Shown here one piece after another: positions 37,722 through 47,156 of a DNA stretch of 64,000 nucleotides. The first letter of the stretch is position 1; each line of letters starts with the position of its first letter. The notes beneath the pieces are model-generated. The model did not search any database and had not been told where the DNA came from. It saw only the letters and a program-made list of their open reading frames with translations. The position numbers and the translations under genes are program-made. Source of the stretch: Gavia stellata (lineage: Eukaryota > Chordata > Aves > Gaviiformes > Gaviidae); the NCBI RefSeq assembly GCF_030936135.1, contig NC_082595.1, positions 112,980,334 to 113,044,333 on the forward strand. Direction: 5' to 3'.

Positions 37722-38200
37722 CCATACGTACCCACAGCCATATGTACCCACAGCCATATGTACCCACAGCCATACATGCCCACAGCCATATGTACTCACA
37801 GCCATATGTACCCACAGCCATACGTACCCACAGCCATATGTACCCACAGCCATACGTACCCGCAGCCGTATGTACTCACAGCCATACGTACCCACAGCCA
37901 TACGTACCCACAGCCATATGTACCCACAGCCATACATACCCACAGCCATACGTACCCACAGCCATACGTACCCACAGCCATATGTACCCACAGCCATACA
38001 TACCCACAGCCATATGTACCCACAGCCATACGTACCCACAGCCATATGTACCCACAGCCATACATACCCACAGCCATATACCCACAGCCATATGTACCTG
38101 CAGCCATTCCCACCTGCAGCCATACGTACCTGCAGCTATATGTACCTGCAGCCATACGTACCTGCAGCCATACCTACCTGCAGCCATATGTACCCGCAGG
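37722..38200. repeat. 16-bp minisatellite (ACCCACAGCCATATGT)
   Basis: Roughly 29 copies of a 16-base unit, ACCCACAGCCATATGT or ACCCACAGCCATACGT. Many junctions create palindromic CATATG or TACGTA. The array is nearly regular to about 38090. It then continues with CTGCAGCCATACGTAC variants and fades out by about 38460. All frames are open in the regular part. Confidence 0.95.
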
Positions 38201-38460
38201 TGTACCCGCATGCCCCCATGTGCAGATATACGTACCTCCAGCTATACCTACATGCAGATATTCCTACGTGGAGCCATACCTACATACAGACATAGCTACA
38301 GGCAGACATACCTACCTGCAGATGTACCTACATCAAGCTCTACTTGTGTGCAGATACACCTACGTGGAGCCAACGTGATGATATACCGCTAGAGAGCCAT
38401 AACTACACGTAGATATACCTACGCGCATATACACCAACATGGAGCCATTCCTCCACGCAG
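38201..38460. repeat. Decayed tail of the 16-bp array
   Basis: Loose, spaced variants such as GAGCCATACCTACATACAGA and GCAGATATACCTACGCGCA continue from the regular array with lower regularity. Confidence 0.65.
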
Positions 38461-41400
38461 CTATCCCTTATGCGATGAGGGACCTTCCTGCAGGTCTACC
38501 TGCCGCGCCGGTGCTGCGGCAGGGCTCTGCGGCAGAGCTGCCCATGCTCCGTGCCATAGGCAAAGCTGCCTGTTAGAGCAGTGCGGGCAGCGTGCGCTGC
38601 ACGGGAGCGGTACGTGCCGGGGCTGCTGCCGGGCTGGCTGTCAGCCAGCACCGCAGGCACAGTCACCTGCGGTGCTGCAGCACAAGGCACGGTGAGCCGC
38701 GGTGTGCCAGGGTGCTGGTACGGCTGTGCCAGGGCACGAGGGCGGCTGTGCCGGAGTGCGAGGGCGGCTGTGCCAAGCAGCGCTGCAGTTAGGCTGGGGC
38801 TTTGGGATATGGAAAAAAATTCCTGCAGCACGGAGCCAGGAGCAGGAGCACACGTGCAGCAGCTGCAGCAAACCCAAGCAGGGTGCTACCGCTGGCATCG
38901 CCAACGCCCCTCGCTGCGGCCGCAGGAGACGGCTGGGAATGTCCTGCCAGCCCCGGCACAGCCGGTGGCACAGCTGGGGAGGGACAGCGGGGCCACAGAG
39001 AGCTCGAGGAGGGGACGCAGGGGGGCACGGCCAGGGTCAGCCTGCCCGAGTTCAGCTGCAGGCACGCGGTGACCGCAGCCACCACCTGTGCCAGCATCCC
39101 GAAATAGCAGCTTGCACGGTGCGGCTGGGGAGAGCCGTCTCACACAACGCCAGGGCGCAGTGGCTCGGGGCACCGGGACGCAGCCACTCCGGCTGCGGGG
39201 AACGAAGGCTCTGTGGCTCGACACGGTGCGCCGGAGCAGACCTGCTGGGAGGGAGTGACGGCAGCTGCCATCACCGCGGCACATGCTGCTCCGGCAAGAT
39301 CACCGCCGAATAGCAGAGCAGCCTGGGGCGCATTAAGCAACTGGAGAAATGGGTTTTGCTGGGGCTGAGCTGCGGCAGCGTTCACCGGGAGAGCGCAGGG
39401 AGAGCGCGGCGAGGCTTTTCACCTGCGTCCCGGGGCCGGGGGCAGCCGGGGTGCTGGGGTTTAATCAGCCGATGACAGTGTCCTGGCACAGCCCTGGAGC
39501 CAAGGCTCAGCCAGCCAGGCTTACCATGCCAGCGAGCTGGGGCTGCTCGCCCTGGGGGTCCCGCATGCCGTGCCACCGCCAGGCCCCGGCTTCACCGGCA
39601 CGTCGGGGGGCTGGAGCAGATCCCTTATCTCACATGCTTGGGTGATGCCACGCCGCTGCTCGCTGCACCCGAGCCTTGCTCTGGAAGCACCGCAGGGCGA
39701 TTCCCAATGCAGCGCCGGGCCCTCGCCATCATGGACACGGTCATTGCCAGCCGGCGCTGCTGCCAACCCAGCGGCACCCTGCCCGTGTGGTTTGGTGGGG
39801 TTGATCCCAGCCCCAGCCCAGCAAGCAACTGGATGCTGGCTCAAATGCACGAGCCGGGTCTGCTGCTGCCGGCGCAGGGCGGCACCGCGGGTGCTGCCGC
39901 GGGCTGTGCGCGGGGAGGTACCGGCAGGGCAGGCAGCCTCGCCCGCGGCTCTGGGCCGGTGGGCACCTGCTCCTTTCCGGCTGGAACACCGGCACCCGCT
40001 GAAGGGCTCCTCGCAAGAGACGCATGGGAGCGGGAGGGAGGGAGCAGCCTTCCCCTGCAGCAGCGAAGGAGGCGGCCCTATTCAGTCAGGGGAATGCAAC
40101 ATTAATTACTATTATTAATTAATGTCTTATTTTACAGTGCCCCCATGTGCACTAGGTGCCTTCCAGCACTGAAGGCGAGCTGGGGTCCCTGCCTGGAAGG
40201 GTTCCTCTTGGGGCTGCAGCCGGGCACAGCGGCATGGCACAGCCGGGGCAGGAGTGGGGCTGCAGAAACGTGGCCGGGCGCTGCTGGGGGGGGTCCCCTG
40301 GGGGGTCCATTGACGCCAGCCTGGGACCGCGGGCACCCATCCAGGCGGTTCTGGGATGCTCCCTGGGGCAGGCTGCCCCCCACCCCGAGGTCACCTCAGC
40401 CTCAGCGCCCGCCGGTGCTGAATGTGGCACATGGCTCCGGTCAAGCACCATTTTTGGCGGTGCAGTCCGTGCCCAGTGTGCGCGGTGTTGGTGGCAGCAA
40501 TGCAAGCATTCCCCGGCGCCCGCCGCAGCTGGAGGGACCCAGCAACCTCCCCCCCAACTCCCCGCAGCCCCCCAGGTCCCCCCTCCTCCAACGCTGGCTC
40601 ACGCTCTTCTGGGGTCTCCAGTGCTCCCCGCAGCCCAGCCCTAAGCCCCCGACCTCCGGGCGCTTCCCCACCGGCACAGAGCAGAGCCCGTCTCCCCTCC
40701 ACGGCTGCTGCCGGCCGGTGGGTTGGTCCCGGTGGCGCCCGGCTCTCCAGTCCCTCCTTGGCACCCACGGCACCGCAGGAACCTCAATCAGCCCCCGGGA
40801 AACCTCAGGTGTGTTTACAAATCAGGAGACTCAAAGGCATCCTAATTGCTGACTCCTTTGATTCATCAGGCTGCTTCCCGAGCCTTCCAGCCTTCGCGGT
40901 GCCTCCGTGCCATCATCCGGCTTTCAGCCTCTCAAGGCATTGCCACGCAAGCGCCTGGCAGGGGAAGGTGCCCTGAGGATGCTCTGGTCCCCGCTCGGCC
41001 CCGGCATCCCTCTGGCAGCCTCTGGCCGGGATAGGAACTGGGGGGTCTCCATCCAGTCCCCCAGGATGGGGCTGGCGTGGGGTGCTGGGGTACCCAGCGA
41101 GCAGAAGCTCCCGGACACATCCCGGCGGTGCCCGGCAGTGCCTCTGGTGGGTCAGGGCTTGCTGGCGCCGGGGGGAACACAGCCGGCAGGAGCGTGGGGA
41201 GAAGGGATGGAGCGAGGTTTGGGGCGAGGGGGTGCCCCGGGCTGGGCAGAGGGATGTGGGACCAGCCCTGGGGGGGAGCACTGGGCTTGCCACGGGGGCA
41301 CCGCGGGAGGGCCCAGGGTGGGTCCCCGCCGTGGGGCAGCACCGTGGATCACTGTGGGGTGGTCCCTGTGGCTGAGCACTGCAGGACGCACAATCGAAGG
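38461..41400. other. GC-rich intergenic DNA, no gene seen
   Basis: No recognisable exon. The one striking feature is an AT-rich island at 40095-40137 with repeated ATTAAT/TAATTA. Confidence 0.55.
40095..40137. promoter_or_regulatory. AT-rich island with homeodomain-type TAAT cores
   Basis: ATTAATTACTATTATTAATTAATG at 40101-40124 contains several TAAT/ATTA cores, including TAATTA, in otherwise very GC-rich DNA. TTTTACAG follows. It could be a small homeodomain-binding element; there is no other evidence for function. Confidence 0.3.
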
Positions 41401-41404
41401 CATA

Positions 41405-42790
41405 GGGCAGGCCCCCACAGCACTGCGCAGCACGGCTCGGCTCTGCACGGCACAGCTTGGCATGGCACAACACAGCATGCCTCAGCACCGCATGGCTGGC
41501 TCCACACTGCACGGCTCGGCTCAGCATTGCGGCACAGAGCTGGCGTGGCTCGGCACAGCAGCGCGTGACGGCGCTGCACAACTCAGCTTGGTGCTGCACG
41601 GCACAGCTTGGCACTGCATGGCACAGCACACCACTGCCCAGCATGACTTGCTTTGGCATGGCGCTGCACCGCTCAGCATGGTTCCTAACCATGGGCACAG
41701 CTCAGCATGGCACGGCTCAGCATGGCAGTGCGCAGCTCAGCACAGGTAGACACACCACGCCGCATGGCATGGCTCAGCACGGCTCAGACCTGCACTGCGT
41801 GGTGCTACACTGCAGAGTTTGGCTCTACACGGCTCAACATGGCTTAGCCCTGCGTGGCACAGCTCAATGCCACACTGCATGGCACAGCACTGCACGGCCC
41901 TGCTTGGCTTGGCACTGCTTGGCACTGCTTGGCACAGCACAGTACTGCGTGGCTCGACCCTGTACGGCAGTGCATGGCACTGCTTGGCTTGGTACTGCAC
42001 AGCACCGCGCAGCTTGGCACTGCACGCCACGGCGTGGCCCAGCACGGCCTGGCACAGCCCCATAGGGCATGAAACCACTTGGCTCGGCAATGGTCTTTAC
42101 AGCGTGGCACGGCATGGCATGGCTCAGCTTGGCACGCACGGCTCGGCACTGGCCGCCCTGGCCAGTCTGCATGGCCCAGCTCGGCACTGCACAGCCTGGC
42201 ACTGCACGGCACGGCTTGGCTTGGCACGGCCTGGTGCTCCTCGGCTGGGCATGGCACTGCTTGGCTCGGCACTGCGTGGCCTGGCACTGCTTGGCGTGGC
42301 ACGGCAGTGCTCGGCACGGGCTGGCACTGCTTGGATCCGCCCCGTACCGCCCAGCATGGTTCAGTGGTGCTGGGCTCAGCCCGGCTCAGGGTGGCTTTGG
42401 CCCAGCACTGCACGGGACTGCCGGGCTTGGCTCAGCTTGGCCCGGCTTGGCCCAGCCCGGCTTAGCCTGGCACGACACGGTGCAGCTCAGTTTGGCTTGG
42501 CTTGGCCTGGTCCCACGTGGGTTGGCTCGGCACTGCATGACCTGCACTGGCTCGACCCAGCCTGGCCCAGCTCTGCTCGGCTTGGCACGGCATCGCCCGG
42601 CCCGGCTTGGCTTGGCTCAGCTTGGCCCAGTCCAGCCCGGCTTGGCTTGACACTGCACAGCCCTTGACGATGCTTGGCTTGGCCCAGCCTGGCTTGGCTT
42701 GGTCCGGCACGGTCTGGCTTGGCACGGCACGGCTTGGCACGGCACGGCTTGGCACGGCACGGCACGGCGCGGCTTAGCTGGGCTCAGCAA
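41405..42790. repeat. Degenerate GGCNY pentanucleotide array, about 1.4 kb
   Basis: Almost all of this interval can be cut into 5-base units of GGCAC, GGCTT, GGCTC, AGCAC and related forms, with frequent 10-base phrases such as GGCACGGCTT. It becomes purer to the right (from about 42700) and runs without a break into the CpG island of DNMT3A. All frames show low-complexity His/Trp/Ala/Arg translations, which is a repeat effect. Confidence 0.9.
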
Positions 42791-42959
42791 GGCCCAGCAC
42801 TGCCCCGGCCGGCCCAGCCCAGCAGCGCCCCGAGCACCCTGGCCCGGCCCAGCCCGGCACCGCCTGCAGCGGTTTGGTCCCGGCCCGGCTCGGCGCGGCC
42901 CGGCGGGGCTGGCCTGCGCTCGGCGCGGCCCGGCGGGCGCTAGGACCGCGCGGCGGGCG

Positions 42960-43100
42960 GGCGGCGGGCGGCGCGGCTCGGTGCTGCAGTGGAGGCGGCG
43001 GCGCTGCGGGAGGAGGCCTCGCCGGGCAGCGCAGCGGCGGCGGCGGCTCGGCACGGCTCGGCACGGCTCGGCACGGCGCGCCGGGCCCGCACCGGCCCAG
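42960..43100 (+). other. DNMT3A: DNMT3A exon 1, non-coding (5' border unknown)
   Basis: GC-rich sequence with GGCGGCGGCG motifs. It ends with CGGCCCAG followed by GTAACG, a good donor. It holds no ATG, as expected for the untranslated first exon of DNMT3A. Its last part contains three GGCTCGGCAC copies, so the pentamer family reaches into the exon. The start given is a guess. The join to exon 2 at 49557 is inferred. Confidence 0.5.
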
Positions 43101-43182
43101 GTAACGGCCCCGCGGCGGCGCGGACACGGGTGGCCCCCGCGGACCCCCGGGACGGGGCAGCCCCCGCTCGGCACCCCCCGCC

Positions 43183-43315
43183 TCGGCTCGGCTCGGCTCG
43201 GCTCGGTTCGGCGGGACTCGGCTCGGCTCGGCTCGGCTCGGTTCGGCAGGACTCGGCTCGGTTCGGCTCGGTTCGGCTCGGTTCGGCTCGGTTCGTTTCC
43301 GCTCGGCTCGGCCCG
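43183..43315. repeat. CGGCT/CGGTT pentamer run
   Basis: A tandem run of TCGGC and TCGGT units just after the exon 1 donor. It has the same base pattern as the GGCNY array upstream. Confidence 0.9.
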
Positions 43316-43742
43316 CCGCGGCCCGCGGGGTCCGGCGGGCGGCCCGCACCCCCCGCGGACACCCCCGCCCCGGTCCCCCGTCCCCCCCCGGCCCGGGGGC
43401 GTCGCGGCGGCGGGCGGGGGCTGCGGCGGGGCCGGGCCGGGCCGGGGGGGCGCAGCGCCGAGCAGGAAAACATGGCAGCGGCCGGGCCGCCACCCGCCGG
43501 GCCGGGCCCGCCTCGCCCCCCCCCCCCCGGCCCCCCGCGGCCGCCCCCGCTCCCGGCCCGGCCCCGCTCGGCGGGCGGGGAGGGGGGGGCGGCGGCAGCG
43601 CGGCCCGGCGGGCCCGTCCCCCGCGGCGCCGCCGCCGTGTCCTTGAGCGCCGCGCCGGGCGGCTGAAGGGCAGCGCGGGGCCCCGGCCCGCTCCCCGCTG
43701 CGGGCCCGCCGGGCGGTGCCGGTGTCGCCGCCGTGTGTGTGT

Positions 43743-43757
43743 CCCCCCCCCCCCCCC
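43743..43757. repeat. C15 homopolymer
   Basis: Fifteen consecutive C in the CpG island. The opposite strand is a G run able to take part in quadruplex structure. Confidence 0.9.
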
Positions 43758-44580
43758 GGCCCCGTCCCGGGGCGGGACCCCCGGCGGGGCGGCCCCCCGG
43801 GCCGGCGCTGCCCTCCCTCGGGCGGCGGCAGCGGGAAGTTCCGTCCCCCGCGGCCCGGGGAGCCCCCGCGGGCGGCAGAGCCGCGGCCCGGGGCGGGAGG
43901 CGGCGGCGCGGGGCAGAGGCCTGGCGGGGGTGCGGGCTGCCCGCTGCCCTCCGGCTCTTATTTTTTCTCTCCCCCCTCGTTCTCGGGCGTTCGTGTGCGC
44001 GAACCTGTGGGCAAATGAAATTTTCCTCTTCGCTCAGTTCCTCTTTCTTTATTTCTCCCCTTTGTGTGACGTAGACGGTGTCACCACGGGATTGGCGTTC
44101 GGTGCTCGCATTGCTGCACCGAGCGAGCGGTGGCAGGAGACGGCCGCCACGGTGGCCGCACGCCTCCAGCCCGGCCGTGCCGGGGGCTGCCGCTCGCCCG
44201 CCCCGATGGGGACACCCGGACAGGGAGACCCGGACCAGCCCCGAGCGAACCCCTCGACGCCGGCGGCCGCGGGGAGCCGGAGGGGAGAGGATGTTGTCGT
44301 ACCCGGCGGCTGCTCCCGGCAGCTCCCGCGCCTGCACTGGCCTTTCGTGCTGAGTCAGCTCGAAACTTCCTAGCGGAGCCTCTTTTCGTGACACGCAGCG
44401 CTTGCCGCCTCTCGAGGAAAGGTGGGATGCCGGTGCCCGTGCCGCTCGCCGGCTGGCGAGGCCGCTGCCCGGGCGTTTCCCCGGCTGCCCGCGTGACCGC
44501 CGAGCTGCCGGGTACCGGCGATGTCCGTGCCTGAAGTCCAGTGGCGGCCGCTGCTTCCCCCCCGCTTTGCCGCCGGGGCC

Positions 44581-44640
44581 GTCGCGGAGCTGCCGGGCCA
44601 TGCCGGGGCCGTCGCGGAGCTGCCGGGCCATGCCGGGGCA
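44581..44640. repeat. 30-bp direct duplication
   Basis: Two tandem copies of a 30-base unit (starts GTCGCGGAGCTGCCGGGCCA) that are identical except for the last base. Confidence 0.95.
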
Positions 44641-45574
44641 GCCACTGGGGGACCTTCAGGTGGTGGTTTGCGTACGGGTATTTTTAGGACTGCACATCTG
44701 CGCCTCTCTGCCCGACGCCTTCCCACGGCTCTGCCCTGCCTGCACCGCTGCCTGCCTGCCTGCCCCGGGCAGGCTGGGCCAGTAGCGAGCGTGCGGCACC
44801 CTGCAGCGCCCGGAGGGGAAAGCGCGTGGGCTTGCCAGGTAACTGCCGGCACGCGTGTGCGTGTGCCCAGGACATACGTGTGCCAGGTACACACGTGCCT
44901 CAGCGGCTCCGCGGGAGGAGCCAGCGGTGTTTGGGCGTGCGGTTTGGCGGGGTCGGAGGTGTCGTCTGCTCTCCAGTTTGCTCTGGGACCCGTTCACCCT
45001 TGAGGACGCGGTTTGGTTTGGGTTTTTAATGCCATCCGAACCCCGACCGGTGCTGGTGCCGCGGCGTGGGGCAGGGACTCGCGGGGCTGCACCTGGCAAA
45101 CTCGCCTAAGCTGGCAGCCGGGGCCAGGAGGGGTGTCGGGCCGAGCCGCCGTCCCGCTTCCCCACCGTGCTCCCGCCACAGGGCTCGGCACGCGCGGGAA
45201 CACACCGCCGCCGGTTGGGCCTGTTCCCGCGGTTAACCGCCCTTCCCAGTTCAAAGCCCGTACCTGATTGCCAGTTTGAATCGCCCCGGCTCCCCGGCGC
45301 AGCTCCCGGCCCTGCTCCCCTGCCAGCTGGAGGGTTTCCGTGGTGCCCGGGGCTCTGCCCGCAGCGGCACTTGCTCACCGTAATCACATCATCTCTCGGC
45401 CTTTTTTTTCCCTGATAAGCTGAGCATGTCGCGCTCCTCGGCTCTCCGCGGCGAGGCGTTCCCGTTGCTCCGGGAGCTCGGCCGTGGCTCCTTCATGAGT
45501 CCTGCTGGGTTTGCACCGTCCCACCTGCAAAACGGCACCACGTCCCAGTGCTGGGGTCTCCCACGCACATGACC

Positions 45575-45685
45575 GTCCCGTCCCGTCCCGTCCCGTCCCG
45601 TCCCGTCCCATCCCATCCCATCCCATCCCATCCCATCCCATCCCATCCCATCCCATCCCATCCCATCCCATCCCATCCCATCCCA
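45575..45685. repeat. Compound pentanucleotide array (GTCCC)7 then (ATCCC)15
   Basis: Seven copies of GTCCC followed by about fifteen copies of ATCCC, without visible interruption. The clean switch is what CpG decay or spread of one variant would leave. The complementary strand reads GGGAT and has regularly spaced GGG triplets. Confidence 0.97.
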
Positions 45686-46250
45686 CAGGCAGTTTTGTTT
45701 CTTGTTAGTGCTTCCGCTTTGCAGGATCTGGCTCTGTTTGGGGCTGCAGCCCGTGTTTTGGTGTGCTCGTGGCGTGGCTTAGCAGCGCAGGGCAGCGCAT
45801 CGCCTCCCGGGGTGCAGCGTGCGGCCGGTTCGGTGGTGCCAACCAACCTGGGGTCCCCCCTCTGTGCCTGGTCTATTTTTGGGAGCGGAGGGCGCCTGCT
45901 GCCGGCGCCTCATCCCGGCAGGACCCGGCAGCGGTTCCCGGGCGGCTGAGGCGAGGGCAGGAGCCGCCACACGTGTGGCCGGGCGGGCGGCCGCTTCCCT
46001 GCCCGCCACGTGCACCCCCGAGCAGCGTGGCCAAATATTTTGCTCGTAAGTTATAATTACGGGGGATGAGGTCAACGCTTTGCCCACGACGGTGGTTTCG
46101 GCGCAACCATCTGTCGGAGGCGATCGCAGGGGAGCTGCCGCCGCTCGGCTGAATTTTGGGCCCCCGGGGACACCCACCCCGTCCCCAGTTGCCCCTGCCA
46201 GCAGCACCCACGCCGCGGGGGGGCTGTGGGTGGGGGGGAGCGCCCTGCCG

Positions 46251-46406
46251 TGAGTCAGGGGTGGGGGGCGCAGGGGGCGGGGGGTGACTCACGACCACGG
46301 CTCCCGTCCCCTCTGAGTCAATCCTGAACTTCTTCCCCAGCGCTGGGAGGGAGGAGGAGGAGGAGGAGGAGGAGGAGCGCGGCTGCCCGGGGGTGGCGGT
46401 GACTCA
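46251..46406. promoter_or_regulatory. DNMT3A: Cluster of four AP-1/MAF-type TGASTCA sites
   Basis: Perfect 7-mers occur at 46251-46257 (TGAGTCA), 46285-46291 (TGACTCA), 46314-46320 (TGAGTCA) and 46400-46406 (TGACTCA). These are binding sites for bZIP dimers such as FOS/JUN or small MAF partners. Between the last two lies a GGA triplet run (46346-46377). The density suggests an intronic enhancer of DNMT3A; this is inference. Confidence 0.5.
46346..46377. repeat. GGA trinucleotide run
   Basis: About nine GGA/GAG triplets between the third and fourth AP-1-type sites. Confidence 0.9.
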
Positions 46407-46456
46407 AAGTGACAACAACAATAATAATACGCTGCGGCACTTGTCACGGGAGAGGC

Positions 46457-46524
46457 GTTTGGACGGGGTCCCTCGCGCGTCCCCGCCAAAGGCGGTGGGG
46501 ACGCATGAGGGACCCCGTCCAAAC
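46457..46524. ncRNA. 68-nt near-perfect hairpin (candidate small-RNA precursor or cruciform)
   Basis: The arm GTTTGGACGGGGTCCCTC (46457-46474) is fully complementary to 46507-46524. Then come one G-T wobble and one mismatch (46475-46476 with 46505-46506), eight more pairs (GCGTCCCC with GGGGACGC), a GGT bulge, three pairs and an AAA loop at 46488-46490. Length, single loop and small internal flaws resemble an animal microRNA precursor, but a palindromic element is equally possible. It lies in DNMT3A intron 1. I do not recognise a known microRNA in it. Confidence 0.35.
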
Positions 46525-46722
46525 CTGGTGGGTGTCACCGCGCCGGGGGATGCTGCACGCCGGGTCACGTTAGGACAGGAGGGGGGGGACTGCGGTGAGG
46601 GTGTCACCCGCCACCGGCATGGGGGGCTGTCGGGGACCCCGCTTGCCGTCACCTAAAATGGCCGTTTGGGTTTCTGCAGGTTCCCGGCTGCGGCACGGCA
46701 ACGGCAGGCGCCGGCGAGGTCC

Positions 46723-47156
46723 CTAAATATAAAAAAGGCGGGTTTTTTTATTTTTTTGCCAGCGCCGCGTGTCTCATCCATCCATCGCAGGTAACCTACT
46801 TTGAAACGCCTCTGCCGCGCGGCGAGCGTGACTCGCCGGGGCCCTGCCGTGCGGGAGCGGCACGGCGCGGGTTGGGGCTGCCGGTTCCCCCGCTCGCCGT
46901 CAGCCGTAAGGTCAGCCCGAGCAGTTAAATAGGGAGGCAGGAGGGAACGCGGCGAGTCCCTCCCCGCGCTTCGGCGGCGAGCGCCAGCCAGACGAGGGTC
47001 TGTCCCCCCCACCGCCGCCGCCGCCGCCGAGCCACCGCATCGGCGAGGGGATGCCCCGGTGCTGCCGGAGGAGGGTCTCAGTGGCCTAGCACGGGGGCAG
47101 AGCACCGCAGCCCCCCGTCCCGTCCCATCCCGCCGCGGTGGGCGAGCCTCGGCCGG
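46723..47156 (+). promoter_or_regulatory. DNMT3A: Candidate alternative promoter and first exon in DNMT3A intron 1
   Basis: CTAAATATAA at 46723-46732 fits both a TATA-type box and the MEF2 consensus. A CGCAG|GTAACC donor-like site follows at 46791. A second TATA-like TTAAATA at 46925-46931 is followed by CpG-rich sequence and a CCGG|GTAAGAG donor-like site (GT at 47157). Either could start a transcript that joins exon 2. No transcript evidence is available, and the T run and TTTTTGCCAG at 46742-46761 could instead be a splice acceptor. Confidence 0.3.

Larger units (their letters stand above)
42780..44000 (+). promoter_or_regulatory. DNMT3A: DNMT3A CpG-island promoter
   Basis: A block very dense in CpG with many GC-box-like GGGCGG phrases (for example GGCGGGCGGGCGG near 42951). 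There is no TATA box in front of the presumed first exon. It contains C runs at 43516-43528 and 43743-43757. Its place about 6.5 kb upstream of the coding exon 2, together with the strong donor at 43101, supports it as the main promoter. Start sites cannot be fixed from sequence. Confidence 0.7.

Noticed and set aside
37722..38200. Regular array that might suggest CRISPR
   Set aside because: No unique spacers; it is a head-to-tail 16-bp minisatellite in a vertebrate genome.
37310..38392. 360-residue frame with YPQPYVPTAI repeats
   Set aside because: The 16-bp array is open in all frames, so the long frame is not evidence for a protein.
43472..43666. Short frame MAAAGPPPAGPGPP... in the DNMT3A CpG island
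   Set aside because: Good start context, but it lies after the exon 1 donor, is pure Pro/Gly/Ala/Arg low complexity, and such frames are common in CpG islands.
45390..45412. ATCTCTCGGCCTTTTTTTT resembling the start of U2 snRNA
   Set aside because: Only about a dozen bases match; the rest of U2 is missing.
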